Origin: Paenibacillus xylanilyticus
GTDB lineage: Bacteria > Bacillota > Bacilli > Paenibacillales > Paenibacillaceae
Reading direction: 5' to 3'
DNA length: 64,000 bases
NCBI RefSeq assembly: GCF_009664365.1
Contig: NZ_CP044310.1
Span: 2,553,001 to 2,617,000 of the forward strand
Below the pieces are notes generated by a model. The model did not search any database. It had not been told where the DNA came from and was given only the letters and a program-made list of their open reading frames with translations. The translations under genes and the position numbers were made by a program. Below, one piece after another: positions 8,705 through 17,496 of the stretch (the stretch's first letter is position 1; each line of letters begins with the position of its first letter).

Positions 8705-9253
8705 ATGCGCATTCGTGTGGAACCGGATGTGCTTCGGGCACTGAGCAGGCAGATTCAGTATGCGGCGGAGCAAATACAGCAAAAGATGACAGTGTTGGAA
8801 CAGGCAATCCATTCGCTGGAGTGGGATATTGAGGCCCGGGCTGCGGTGATGAGTGAATGGAGTCACAGCAAGCGACTTGGCGAAGATGCGGTGCGTCGTT
8901 TTATGGACTTAAGCGTGCAGTTGGGACGCAAAGCCTTGTTATTCCAGCAGGCAGACATGGAGTATCGTACAGTGCTGAGTCATGTGAACACAGCCTATGG
9001 CAATGCGGTCAATATGCTTAACGTTCTAGAAAACAATCGTGTAGGGGAAATCATGCCTACACACGCCGCAGCTGCTGCTGTAGTATCCGATCCCCTTTCC
9101 GCGGTGGCGGCAGTATACCGGGTGCAGGATGCTGCGCCGCCCGACGGTTCTCCGGCTACATTGATCCAGGCGATGCAGCCTGAACCTGTAGCGTGGAGAT
9201 TCACAGATCCTACCTTTCGGGGGAGAAGAGGAACCGAACCTGTGGTATCCTGA
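8705..9253 (+). CDS. WXG100-like protein with C-terminal extension
   Basis: A 182-residue protein. Residues 1-100 form a helix-turn-helix hairpin like WXG100 proteins: a helix with LSRQIQYAAEQIQQ, a turn around SLEWDIEA where the canonical W-x-G Gly is replaced, and a second helix FMDLSVQLGRKALLFQQAD. The remaining 80 residues are Ala/Pro-rich and look disordered. It overlaps the operon layout between the 276-residue protein and esxA. It may be a secreted partner of EsxA or a structural component; the longer tail is unlike simple EsxA-type substrates. Confidence 0.6.
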   Translation: MRIRVEPDVLRALSRQIQYAAEQIQQKMTVLEQAIHSLEWDIEARAAVMSEWSHSKRLGEDAVRRFMDLSVQLGRKALLFQQADMEYRTVLSHVNTAYGNAVNMLNVLENNRVGEIMPTHAAAAAVVSDPLSAVAAVYRVQDAAPPDGSPATLIQAMQPEPVAWRFTDPTFRGRRGTEPVVS

Positions 9254-9374
9254 TTAAGCCGTTTACCGAAGTGCGAAATAAGGACAGCAGAAAGTGAATC
9301 ATTTATGTAAATAGTCTGTTAGGGGAAGTTTCAATCACCAAAAATGGGGTAAATAGGATTAGGTCCTTCGGCTT

Positions 9375-9403
9375 TTGTTCGATCGATCTTGGTATAGTAC
9401 AAT
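9375..9403 (+). promoter_or_regulatory. Sigma-A promoter of esxA
   Basis: TTGTTC (9375-9380) and TACAAT (9398-9403) are separated by exactly 17 bases, 48 bases before the esxA start. The WXG100 substrate can therefore be transcribed independently of the upstream T7SS genes. Confidence 0.65.
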
Positions 9404-9450
9404 TTGAACAAGCAAAAATTTAATTGCACAAACCAAGGAGGAATTTACAC

Positions 9451-9726
9451 ATGGCAGGACGCATTTTAGTTACCCCAGAACAACTTGATCAGGTTTCCAA
9501 CCAATTCAAACAAAGCGGTGAGCAAAGTCAGCAAATCGTTTCTACATTGACTCAATCCATCACTAGCATGGAAGGACAATGGGAAGGTATGACAAAACAA
9601 CGCTTCTTCCAAGAGTTCCAGGAAGCAAGCAAACAAATGCAATCATTCGTTCAAACGCTGAACAGCATCAGCGCGGAACTGACGGCTATTGCCAACAAAT
9701 TCCGTACAGCTGACCAAGCTCGCTAA
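9451..9726 (+). CDS. esxA: WXG100 family T7SS substrate (EsxA/YukE-like)
   Basis: A classic 91-residue WXG100 protein: helix 1 (PEQLDQVSNQFKQ), a W-E-G turn (QWEGM near residues 46-50), then helix 2 ending in FRTADQAR. Such proteins dimerise as four-helix bundles and are exported by EssC. AAGGAGGA at 9435-9441 fixes the ATG at 9451. It has its own promoter upstream and a strong terminator downstream, consistent with expression at higher level than the machinery. Confidence 0.92.
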   Translation: MAGRILVTPEQLDQVSNQFKQSGEQSQQIVSTLTQSITSMEGQWEGMTKQRFFQEFQEASKQMQSFVQTLNSISAELTAIANKFRTADQAR

Positions 9727-9810
9727 ACTGCTTTACATAGATCAGGCCGATGTCATGTCTGACCCGGCACTGGATCGTACGCAGGCAGCAAGCTGAAGAT
9801 GTATAACTAC

Positions 9811-9848
9811 AGCAAAAACCGGGCGTTTTACGACTCCCGGTTTTTGCT
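9811..9848 (+). terminator. Strong hairpin terminator after esxA
   Basis: A perfect 13-bp stem (AGCAAAAACCGGG / CCCGGTTTTTGCT) encloses a 12-base loop, with the T run inside the 3' arm. It separates esxA from the kinase-like gene and would limit read-through into it. Confidence 0.75.
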
Positions 9849-9882
9849 GCACTATGACAGAATGACAGAGAGAGGGATGAGC

Positions 9883-11976
9883 ATGTCTTTTCAACCGAAT
9901 CCCGGGGATGAAGTGGTGATCAATGACATTGCCTATACCATTGGGCAGCACCCGGCTGCGCCCGGTCTGGCATACGCCCAAGCCGGAAGGCAAGGGATCG
10001 TTTACCAGTTAATACCCCGAAATGGTTCAATAAGTGGGGCCAAAGCACTAAAAGTATTTTTCCCTAAATTCCGTATCCCGGCTATGGTCTATCAGTCTGA
10101 GCATATGGAGCCTTATAGTGAACTGCCAGGTTTGCAGGTATGCAAGCGTGATGTGCTCACTCCGGAAAGAAACGGAGCGCTCATTGGTGAACATCCCGAT
10201 TTGTTGTACGCGGTTTTGATGCCGTGGGTGCAGGGTCTGACCTGGTTTGATGTAATCAGTGATCAGAAACAGCTGACTGCAGAAGAAAGTCTGAAGTTGG
10301 CCAGAGCACTAGCAGGGACTGGTTCGGCCATGGAGCAACGAGGACTTGCTCATTGTGATTTGTCCGCACCCAATGTGATGATTCCGTTTTTTTCCGAAGT
10401 GGAAAACCTGGGAGCTCCATCCGCGGTTGAACTTGTCGATGTAGAGCAGATGTACGGTTCCAAAATGGATCGTCCAGATGCTCTACTTGCCGGTTCACCT
10501 GGGTATGCAGCTCACCGGGCAGTACATAGTGGTCTGTGGAGCTCCTATGCCGATCGTTTTGCTGGTGCAGTTATTATCGCCGAGATGCTGAGCTGGTCTG
10601 ATTCGAACATTGTGGAGAAGGCATGGGGAGAAAGCTATTTTGACCAGCATGAAATGCAAACGGTGAGTGAACGCTATTTTGCCATGCGGGACTCACTTCA
10701 GAATCGATGGGGTTCCAAAATATCCGATCTGTTCATCCGTGCCTGGGAGAGTCACGATTTGAGCAGCTGCCCAACATTTGGTGAATGGTTTGTTGCCTTG
10801 GCATCAGCTAATGCCAGTCGGGCGGAAGCGGCTGGAGTGAAGGAACCTGAGGACCAAGCAGCAGATGTGGCCAATGGTGAAGCGGCGAGCCAGACAGTCG
10901 CAAGTGCACCGGATACTGGCGTAGCCGATTCGAATTCAGCTAATGGACATCATTCGTCCACGTCGATACCTGAAGCACCGCCTGGACAGGAAGCTGTGGT
11001 CAACAGACTCTTCCTGCAGGCCCGCGCTCTTGAGGATGAAGATAAGCCTGCAGCAGCCCTGGAAGTATACCGTTCGCTGTATCATTTCATTCCGGCTAAC
11101 AGTGCGATGCAGATGGAAGTTGAGGCTGCCATCACCGGGCTGGATGCCAAGCTGAATCCCAAGGAAGAAGCCGCACAGCCTGTCCGCGTTCCTTTTTACA
11201 AATCCAAAAAGTTCATGATCTCTTCCGCTGTCCTTGTTGTATTGCTCGCCGGTACCGTGCCGACTGTCAAAATTTTGGCTGATCAGGCCGAAGTCAAGCA
11301 GCAGGAGGAACAAGAAGCAGCAAGACTGGCAGAGATCAAGGCTGCCGAAGAAGCAGAAGCCGCAAAAGCTGCTGCGCTGAAGCAAAAGGAAGAAGAGAAG
11401 AAGAAGCAGGAGGCCGAAGCGGCGAAGCTGGAAGCCGAGGAAAAGCAAAAACTGGCTGAAGCACAGAAAAAGGAAGAAGAACGGAAAGCTATTCAGGCGA
11501 AATACGATAAACAGGCAAAATACGAGGCTTATCTCGCAAAGCAGGAACAGCAGAAGAAAGATGCAGCCAAGAAGGCGCTGCAGGAGAAGTATGACAAGCA
11601 GGCGAAGTATGAAGCCTACCTGGTCTGGAAGAAAGAGCATGATGCTCAAGTAGCGAAGCAGGAAGCGGAGCGCAAGGCAGCGGCTGAAGCTCAGCGCAAA
11701 TTGGAAGCGCAAAAAGCAGCCGAGGAAGCTGCTCGAAAGGCTGCACTTAAGAAAAAACGTGCTCAGAACGTGGTTACGCTGATTGCTCATTATAACAAGG
11801 CGTATAATGCACAAAAAGGTAAAAAGATCGAAAACGCAGAGTCCTATGCCCGGGATTTTAAAAATTTGTATAACTCGGATGCTTCATACTTCAAAGGGGT
11901 AGGCAAAGTCGCAGCGCGAATGAGTGCCATTAATAAATTTTTGAGCAATAACAACTATAATCTTCCCAACTTGTAA
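9883..11976 (+). CDS. Membrane-anchored Ser/Thr kinase-like protein of the T7SS locus (EssB-like architecture)
   Basis: 697 residues in four parts. Residues 1-310 are kinase-like: Lys57 in GAKALKVFF could be the ATP-binding Lys, HCDLSAPN (157-164) matches the catalytic loop HxDxxxxN, and VDVE (185-188) takes the DFG place. A TPR-like segment lies near 365-425. One membrane helix spans about 443-463, then an Ala/Glu/Lys coiled coil to about 625 with two copies of KYDKQAKYEAYL, then a 70-residue C-terminal domain. EssB/YukC of T7SSb has a cytoplasmic pseudokinase, one membrane helix and an outer helical domain, so this may be its counterpart with a possibly active kinase. The ATG at 9883 suits GAGAGG at 9870-9875. 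Confidence 0.75.
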   Translation: MSFQPNPGDEVVINDIAYTIGQHPAAPGLAYAQAGRQGIVYQLIPRNGSISGAKALKVFFPKFRIPAMVYQSEHMEPYSELPGLQVCKRDVLTPERNGALIGEHPDLLYAVLMPWVQGLTWFDVISDQKQLTAEESLKLARALAGTGSAMEQRGLAHCDLSAPNVMIPFFSEVENLGAPSAVELVDVEQMYGSKMDRPDALLAGSPGYAAHRAVHSGLWSSYADRFAGAVIIAEMLSWSDSNIVEKAWGESYFDQHEMQTVSERYFAMRDSLQNRWGSKISDLFIRAWESHDLSSCPTFGEWFVALASANASRAEAAGVKEPEDQAADVANGEAASQTVASAPDTGVADSNSANGHHSSTSIPEAPPGQEAVVNRLFLQARALEDEDKPAAALEVYRSLYHFIPANSAMQMEVEAAITGLDAKLNPKEEAAQPVRVPFYKSKKFMISSAVLVVLLAGTVPTVKILADQAEVKQQEEQEAARLAEIKAAEEAEAAKAAALKQKEEEKKKQEAEAAKLEAEEKQKLAEAQKKEEERKAIQAKYDKQAKYEAYLAKQEQQKKDAAKKALQEKYDKQAKYEAYLVWKKEHDAQVAKQEAERKAAAEAQRKLEAQKAAEEAARKAALKKKRAQNVVTLIAHYNKAYNAQKGKKIENAESYARDFKNLYNSDASYFKGVGKVAARMSAINKFLSNNNYNLPNL

Positions 11977-12009
11977 ATTAAGTGAACGACGGAGGTGGCT
12001 CAGGCCCAG

Positions 12010-12762
12010 ATGAACTATACAATACAAGCATCCCAGCGCACACCCGCACTTATTATTTATCTCATTGATATCAGTGCCTCCATGAATATGGTTCTGGAAA
12101 ACCGCAGACGGATTGATGTCGTCTATGATGCCCTGGCCTTGGCCATCCGCCAGATGGTGTTTCGCTCAACGAAAGGAAATCGATTGACACCTCGCTATCG
12201 GATTGCCATCCTTGCATACAGCGATGACGTCTATGACTTGTTGAATGGAATCAAGGGAATCGACGAAATTGCAGCGGTTGGTTCGTTGCCAGACCTGACA
12301 CCTAAACGTTTCTCGGATTCGGCCAAAGCCTTTCTGCAGGCAGAGAAGATTCTGCAGGCTGAAATACCGAATATGCAGGATTGTCCTGCGCCGCTCGTTT
12401 GTCATATGACAGATGGAGTGGCTACGGGCGAAGATCCCGAACCCATTGCCAAACGAATTATGGGCATGAGTGTGCCTGATGGCAATGTACTCGTCGAAAA
12501 CATTTTTATATCCGATCACCTATTGGAAGGTCCTATCCCTGAACCGAGAAGATGGAAAGGGATATCACCGGAAACCGTTCTTAAGGATGAGCATGGAGAG
12601 AAGCTGCGCAATATGTCTTCGGTTCTGCCTGAAAGTTACCGTGAAATGCTTGTCGAGGCGGACTATTTGCTCGCACCCGGTGCATTGATGATGCTGCCAG
12701 GCACATGTGCAGAACTGGTGTCCATCGGGTTTCAGATGTCTGCTGCTACGCCTGTGAGATAG
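12010..12762 (+). CDS. von Willebrand factor A domain protein (TerY-like)
   Basis: A 250-residue cytosolic vWA protein. The metal-ion-dependent adhesion motif DISAS is near residue 20, with a Thr-containing strand and MTDGVATGED near 135-144 completing the site. TerY-like vWA proteins are stand-alone and occur with a kinase and a PP2C phosphatase, as here: the kinase-like gene ends 33 bases upstream and the PP2C starts 11 bases downstream. GGAGG lies 14 bases before the ATG, a long spacing, so the start is less certain than the frame. Confidence 0.75.
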   Translation: MNYTIQASQRTPALIIYLIDISASMNMVLENRRRIDVVYDALALAIRQMVFRSTKGNRLTPRYRIAILAYSDDVYDLLNGIKGIDEIAAVGSLPDLTPKRFSDSAKAFLQAEKILQAEIPNMQDCPAPLVCHMTDGVATGEDPEPIAKRIMGMSVPDGNVLVENIFISDHLLEGPIPEPRRWKGISPETVLKDEHGEKLRNMSSVLPESYREMLVEADYLLAPGALMMLPGTCAELVSIGFQMSAATPVR

Positions 12763-12773
12763 GAGGGGATTAT

Positions 12774-13613
12774 TTGAAAACGATGCGATTGGCAGCATTG
12801 CCTGCTGGTGAGAGAGGAAGCCAAGGGAAGCAGCGTCGTGGAATCTTTCGTTATGTTAGCGCACAGACCGGTGAACAGCCGCTTACTCGTTATCAGGGTG
12901 CTTTTAAGTGTCGCTATGGCTATGGAAGAGCTGCAGAGACGGTTCATCAGGGGGATTCGGGTCAAGACTTTGCTGCCGTTCGCATGGACGGGAATGTATG
13001 TACGTTCGTCATGTGTGATGGTGTGGGCATGAGTTACCTTGGAGATTTTGCCGCGCGTTTTCTGGGCAATGCGCTCCTCGAGTGGTTGGAAAAAACCTCT
13101 AATCCTACAGTAGAAGCGATGGAGCATCTGCTTCAAGAACTGACGGTTCCCGCATCAGAGCAGTTGAAGAAAATTCAGCTATTGGACAACTCGCCCCTGC
13201 TTTTACGCGAAGTGTTAATGGAGAAGCGAAGCAGAGGTAGCCAGGCGATGTATGTCTGTGGTCGAATTGAGCTGTCTCGTGGTATGGGAAAAAGCCGTAT
13301 CTGGATGGCTTGGCAAGGGGATTCACGCATACGTCTGTGGCGCAATGGTCAGGAACAATCCGGAGCTTTTCAGAACCACTGCCGGACGAATGAACGCTGG
13401 TCTACCCTGGAAGGGCCAGTTGGAGGCAAGCCTCATATTTATGAGGCGAAGCTATCCAATGAACCAATTCGTCTGCAGCTGTACACAGATGGTTTGAATG
13501 ATCTGGATGCCATACAGGCATATATCCCGGATGAACACATTCAGGTACTGCTGGATGCTGCCCACACCGGGGGGCTTGAAGATGATGCCGCTTTCATTGA
13601 GCTGGAATGGTAG
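12774..13613 (+). CDS. PP2C-family Ser/Thr phosphatase
   Basis: A 279-residue PP2C-type metal-dependent phosphatase. Metal-binding elements are visible in order: GDSGQD with Asp65, MCDGVG (Asp82-Gly83), a WQGDSRIRL strand, YTDGLND, and a terminal EDDAAFI. It would reverse phosphorylation by the kinase-like protein encoded two genes upstream. A TTG start at 12774 is chosen because AGGAGGGG lies 5 bases upstream; ATG 12783 is too far. It is the last gene of the T7SS locus. Confidence 0.82.
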   Translation: MKTMRLAALPAGERGSQGKQRRGIFRYVSAQTGEQPLTRYQGAFKCRYGYGRAAETVHQGDSGQDFAAVRMDGNVCTFVMCDGVGMSYLGDFAARFLGNALLEWLEKTSNPTVEAMEHLLQELTVPASEQLKKIQLLDNSPLLLREVLMEKRSRGSQAMYVCGRIELSRGMGKSRIWMAWQGDSRIRLWRNGQEQSGAFQNHCRTNERWSTLEGPVGGKPHIYEAKLSNEPIRLQLYTDGLNDLDAIQAYIPDEHIQVLLDAAHTGGLEDDAAFIELEW

Positions 13614-13824
13614 ATGAACTACTTTCGAATAAATCCTTCGTCTTGATTATGTTTCATTAGCGGTAAAAAAACAGCTGAGAAAAAACTTGTCGTTATTGAT
13701 TTAAAAGGCGCTCTTTTTGGGTAATCTTGTGAAGAATCTACTTAGTTAGCATGCTGCATCATGCTGATACACAAGTCTTGGATGTACATTCTTACATAAT
13801 TGCTGAGAAGGAGTGGAATGGAGC

Positions 13825-14631
13825 ATGACACAACATAACGACAAGTCTCGGTTTGCAAACAAAATAGCTATCATTACTGGAGCCGGTTCCGGCATTGGTA
13901 AGGCAACGGCGTTAAAATTGGCGAATGAAGGTGCTCACGTTGCGTTGTTTGATCTGGTGAATGATCGAATCTCTCAGACGGAAGCCGAAATTAATGCCGT
14001 ACATCCAGGTGCTGCACGCGCATTCGATGTGGATATCTCCGATCCGGCCCGGGTGGAAAAAGCGGTGCTGGAAACGGTGGAGCTGTTCGGCGGTTTGGAC
14101 ATTGTGTTTGCCAATGCTGGCATTAACGGTGTCTCGGCACCAATTGAGGAAATTCAGGTGGAGGATTGGCAGCGGATCATTACGACCAATCTGGATGGCA
14201 CCTTCTTTACAATCAAGTACGCTCTCCCACATCTGAAGAAACGCGGCGGGGGAAGCATTGTTATTACGAGTTCCATTAATGGTAACCAACGGTTCACCAG
14301 CTTTGGGATGTCGGCATACAGTACATCGAAAGCGGGACAGGTTGCCTTTTCGAAGATGGCTGCACTGGAATTGGCTAGGTTCAAAATCCGGGTTAATGTC
14401 ATATGTCCGGGAGCCATCGCAACGAATATTGATCAAAGCACGGTAAAAACGGATGAATTGCACCAAATCGTTATTCCAATGGAGTTCCCGGAAGGGGAGC
14501 AGCCGCTCGCAGATGGCCCTGGTCAGCCGGAGCATGTGGCCAATCTCGTCGCCTTCCTGGCATCGTCTGAATCCAAACACATTACGGGTGCAGAGATTGT
14601 CATTGATGGCGCCGAATCGTTGCTGCGTTAA
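13825..14631 (+). CDS. Short-chain dehydrogenase/reductase (SDR)
   Basis: A 268-residue classical SDR. It has the TGAGSGIG cofactor loop, Asp in LFDLVND suggesting NAD preference, NAG in the fourth strand, and a Ser...Tyr-x-x-x-Lys catalytic set (SSING and YSTSK). The SDR C-terminal GAEIVIDGAESLL closes the Rossmann fold. The ATG at 13825 follows AAGGAG. The substrate is unknown, and it is a single-gene unit with its own terminator, separate from the T7SS locus. Confidence 0.88.
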   Translation: MTQHNDKSRFANKIAIITGAGSGIGKATALKLANEGAHVALFDLVNDRISQTEAEINAVHPGAARAFDVDISDPARVEKAVLETVELFGGLDIVFANAGINGVSAPIEEIQVEDWQRIITTNLDGTFFTIKYALPHLKKRGGGSIVITSSINGNQRFTSFGMSAYSTSKAGQVAFSKMAALELARFKIRVNVICPGAIATNIDQSTVKTDELHQIVIPMEFPEGEQPLADGPGQPEHVANLVAFLASSESKHITGAEIVIDGAESLLR

Positions 14632-14643
14632 TACACTTGATCC

Positions 14644-14678
14644 AAAGTAGTCGTTCCTCTGGGACGGCTTTTTTTGTT
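14644..14678 (+). terminator. Terminator after the SDR gene
   Basis: AGTCGTTCC pairs with GGGACGGCT around a TCT loop and is followed by seven T. Confidence 0.75.
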
Positions 14679-14743
14679 ATAATGCTAACATTCACTTTGG
14701 ATTGATTATATTGTATGGTGCCTTATGAATTAGGAGCGATAAT

Positions 14744-17263
14744 ATGAATATAGAATTACCGATACAACAGGTTTTGCCTGAGCTGAAACAGCTATTTCGA
14801 GAGCAGGATACGGGTGTGCTTATCGCAGAGCCCGGGGCAGGTAAAACAACCGTAGTCCCTCTATCCTTATTAGAGGAACCATGGTTAGACGGGCGCAAGA
14901 TCATAATGCTGGAGCCCCGCAGACTTGCGGCGCGCTCAGCCGCGGCGCGGATGGCCGCAACTCTGAATGAAAACGTGGGACAGACGGTAGGGTACCGTGT
15001 CCGCATGGACACTCGGGTCAGTCAGGCCACGCGGATCGAAGTTGTCACAGAAGGGGTACTTACACGCATGCTTCAGCAGGATCAGGGGCTTGAAGATACA
15101 GCGATGATTATCTTTGATGAGTTTCACGAGCGTCATCTGCACGGCGATCTTGGTTTGGCTCTGGCTCTGGAATCACGGGCGATGCTGCGTCCAGATCTGA
15201 AGGTTCTGATTATGTCGGCAACGCTCGACCCTGACCCGATCTGTACATTGCTTGGGGAAGGGACCCGCTCGATTGATTGTCCGGGACGCACGTTTCCAGT
15301 GGAAACCCGTTATGTATCAAAACCCGCTTCAGCTGTGTTGGAGGCGTTCACGGCTCAAGCGGTTGTAAAAGCTTTGGCACAGCAGGAAGGAGACGTACTG
15401 GTCTTTCTTCCAGGAGCCAGAGAGATTCACCGGACAGAGCGAGAACTGTCGAAGCTTAATCTTGCTTCTCATGTCGAGGTGCATTGCCTGTATGGCAGCA
15501 TGCCGATTGAACGTCAGGATGAGGCTGTGAGCCCGGCAGTGGAAGGAAATCGTAAGGTCGTGCTATCTACCTCCATTGCGGAATCAAGCCTTACGCTTCC
15601 GGGTGTCAGAGTGGTTGTCGATGCCGGACAGAGTCGTGCATCCGTATTTTCACCGCGCACAGGCATGAGCCGGCTTGTTACCCAGCCGGTGTCCAAGGCT
15701 TCAGCCGATCAGCGGCGGGGGCGTGCAGGGCGAATTGCACCTGGGGTGTGCTATAGATTGTGGAGCGAAGAGGTTCATGACGGTCTGCCAGATGCAGCCA
15801 GACCGGAGATTGCCTCCGCGGACCTCGCACCGCTGGCGCTGGAGCTTGCCGCCTGGGGTGTCCAGTCCCCTGCAGAACTGCAGTGGCTGGACATCCCGCC
15901 TGCCGCGGCCTACGGCCAGGCACAGGCGCTGCTGCGCCAACTGGGCGGCCTGGATGACGCAGGCCGCATCACGCCCTTCGGGCGGCGGATGAACGCGCTT
16001 GGCGTGCATCCGCGACTGGCCAGCATGCTGCTCCGCGCGGCGGAGCTTGGGCTGGCCAGCTACGCCAGCATGCTGGCGGCACTGCTGCAGGAGCCTGCCG
16101 GCCTCCGCAGCAGTGGCAGTGCAGGCGCGGGCACCGATCTGCGCCCGCGCGTGGAAGCGCTGCTGTTGGCCAGCAGCAGCGGTACGCCGCAAGCGGCTGC
16201 GTCGGTCGCAGACCTCGCTGCCGTACGGCGCATCCTTCAGGAGAGCCGACAGCTGCGCACGGCTCTCGGCCCGGCGCCGGAGGATCCGGAACGGCCGGAC
16301 GAGGACAGCTGCGGGCTGCTGCTGTCCTTCGCCTATCCGGACCGGATCGGGCAGCGCCGGGAGGACGGCCGCTACCTGCTGAGCAGCGGCCGCGGGGTAC
16401 GGCTCAGCCAGGCGGAGTCGCTGAGCCGTTCAGCCTATCTGGTCGCTGCCGAGGCGGACGACCAGGGCGCGGATGCACGCATCCTGCTGGCTGCACCGGT
16501 GGGTGAGCAGCTCTTGCTGGACTATGGTGCTGATCTCATAGAAGAGGATGTGCAGATTGCATGGGATCGCAGTACACGAAGTGTGCGGGCTCATCGAAGG
16601 CTGCGAATTGGAGCAATCCTGATGAAGGAGAGCAGTATCGCACAGCCTCCGGAAGATCTGGTGCTGGAGGCGCTGCTAAGCGGAATCCGCACAGAAGGTC
16701 AGGACTGTCTGCCTTGGACCAAATCATCCAGGCAGCTGGCGGACAGATTGCGTTTTCTGCATCGTCATCTGCCGGGGTGGCCGGATCTCGCGGCGGATCA
16801 TGTATCAGCGGAACTTGAAGATCAACTCAGTCCTTTTTTGGCAGGAATGCGTTCAGCTTCGGATCTGAAGAAACTGTCCATGCAGGACGTGTTACTTAGC
16901 GGATTGAGCTGGGAACAACGGCAGCAATTGGACCGGGAGGCGCCAACTCATATTCAGGTTCCCAGCGGATCACGCATTCCGGTAGATTATAGCCGACCTG
17001 AAGATCCTACACTGGCGGTACGACTTCAGGAAATGTTCGGGCAGCAGGATACACCGCGTATTGCTGGAGGTCGGGTGCCGTTAACCCTGCATCTGCTGTC
17101 CCCTGCGCACCGCCCTGTTCAGGTGACCCGGGATTTGACGAACTTTTGGCGGGAGACGTATTTCGAGGTGAAAAAAGACTTGAAAGGCCGATATCCAAAG
17201 CATTACTGGCCAGACAATCCGTTGGAGGCCATGGCGACCAATCGGGCGAAGCCGCGCACATAG
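14744..17263 (+). CDS. hrpB: ATP-dependent RNA helicase HrpB
   Basis: An 839-residue DEAH-type helicase matching HrpB in length and order. It has Walker A EPGAGKTT (near 30), EPRRLAAR, DEFHER (DExH box), MSATL, SIAESSLT, a QRRGRAGR motif VI, and the HrpB-specific C-terminal region ending in ...RYPKHYWPDNP. It is cytosolic; its cellular role is poorly defined in most bacteria. A segment around 15820-16500, the winged-helix/ratchet region, is markedly richer in GC than its flanks. Confidence 0.95.
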   Translation: MNIELPIQQVLPELKQLFREQDTGVLIAEPGAGKTTVVPLSLLEEPWLDGRKIIMLEPRRLAARSAAARMAATLNENVGQTVGYRVRMDTRVSQATRIEVVTEGVLTRMLQQDQGLEDTAMIIFDEFHERHLHGDLGLALALESRAMLRPDLKVLIMSATLDPDPICTLLGEGTRSIDCPGRTFPVETRYVSKPASAVLEAFTAQAVVKALAQQEGDVLVFLPGAREIHRTERELSKLNLASHVEVHCLYGSMPIERQDEAVSPAVEGNRKVVLSTSIAESSLTLPGVRVVVDAGQSRASVFSPRTGMSRLVTQPVSKASADQRRGRAGRIAPGVCYRLWSEEVHDGLPDAARPEIASADLAPLALELAAWGVQSPAELQWLDIPPAAAYGQAQALLRQLGGLDDAGRITPFGRRMNALGVHPRLASMLLRAAELGLASYASMLAALLQEPAGLRSSGSAGAGTDLRPRVEALLLASSSGTPQAAASVADLAAVRRILQESRQLRTALGPAPEDPERPDEDSCGLLLSFAYPDRIGQRREDGRYLLSSGRGVRLSQAESLSRSAYLVAAEADDQGADARILLAAPVGEQLLLDYGADLIEEDVQIAWDRSTRSVRAHRRLRIGAILMKESSIAQPPEDLVLEALLSGIRTEGQDCLPWTKSSRQLADRLRFLHRHLPGWPDLAADHVSAELEDQLSPFLAGMRSASDLKKLSMQDVLLSGLSWEQRQQLDREAPTHIQVPSGSRIPVDYSRPEDPTLAVRLQEMFGQQDTPRIAGGRVPLTLHLLSPAHRPVQVTRDLTNFWRETYFEVKKDLKGRYPKHYWPDNPLEAMATNRAKPRT

Positions 17264-17496
17264 AGAGCTTGATGTTTTTTTTCGCTCACCAATGCATATT
17301 CAAAAGCTTGGATATTGATCTGGCTTTTCAGAGAACCCTTTGATAAAAATGGCTTCATAAGCTTATGTTTTATGAGGGAATAAAGCTGTATATATTCGTG
17401 TTTGCGCACGATATAATGGCTGGAAGCGTTTGAAAGAAAATGGTGCGGGTAATAACATAGCGAAGCGAACTCTTAAATAATTAGGAGGAATTCACT
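17264..17496. other. Intergenic region before the YflT-like gene
   Basis: No gene is seen. A small palindrome (CATAAGCTTATG) lies near 17356, and the stress promoter at 17428-17452 is at the right end. Confidence 0.5.
17428..17452 (+). promoter_or_regulatory. Possible sigma-B-type promoter
   Basis: GTTTGA (17428-17433) and GGGTAA (17447-17452) with a 13-base spacer closely match the general-stress consensus GTTTAA-N12-14-GGGTAT. The gene downstream belongs to the YflT stress family, which supports the reading. Confidence 0.5.

Noticed and set aside
10936..11814. A 292-codon minus-strand frame rich in Leu and Phe.
   Set aside because: It is the antisense of the Ala/Glu/Lys coiled coil of the kinase-like gene, where the minus strand reads hydrophobic. 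It has no ribosome site.
15701..16382. Long frames in GC-rich DNA on both strands within hrpB.
   Set aside because: High GC makes stops rare; the HrpB frame is continuous and carries the motifs.
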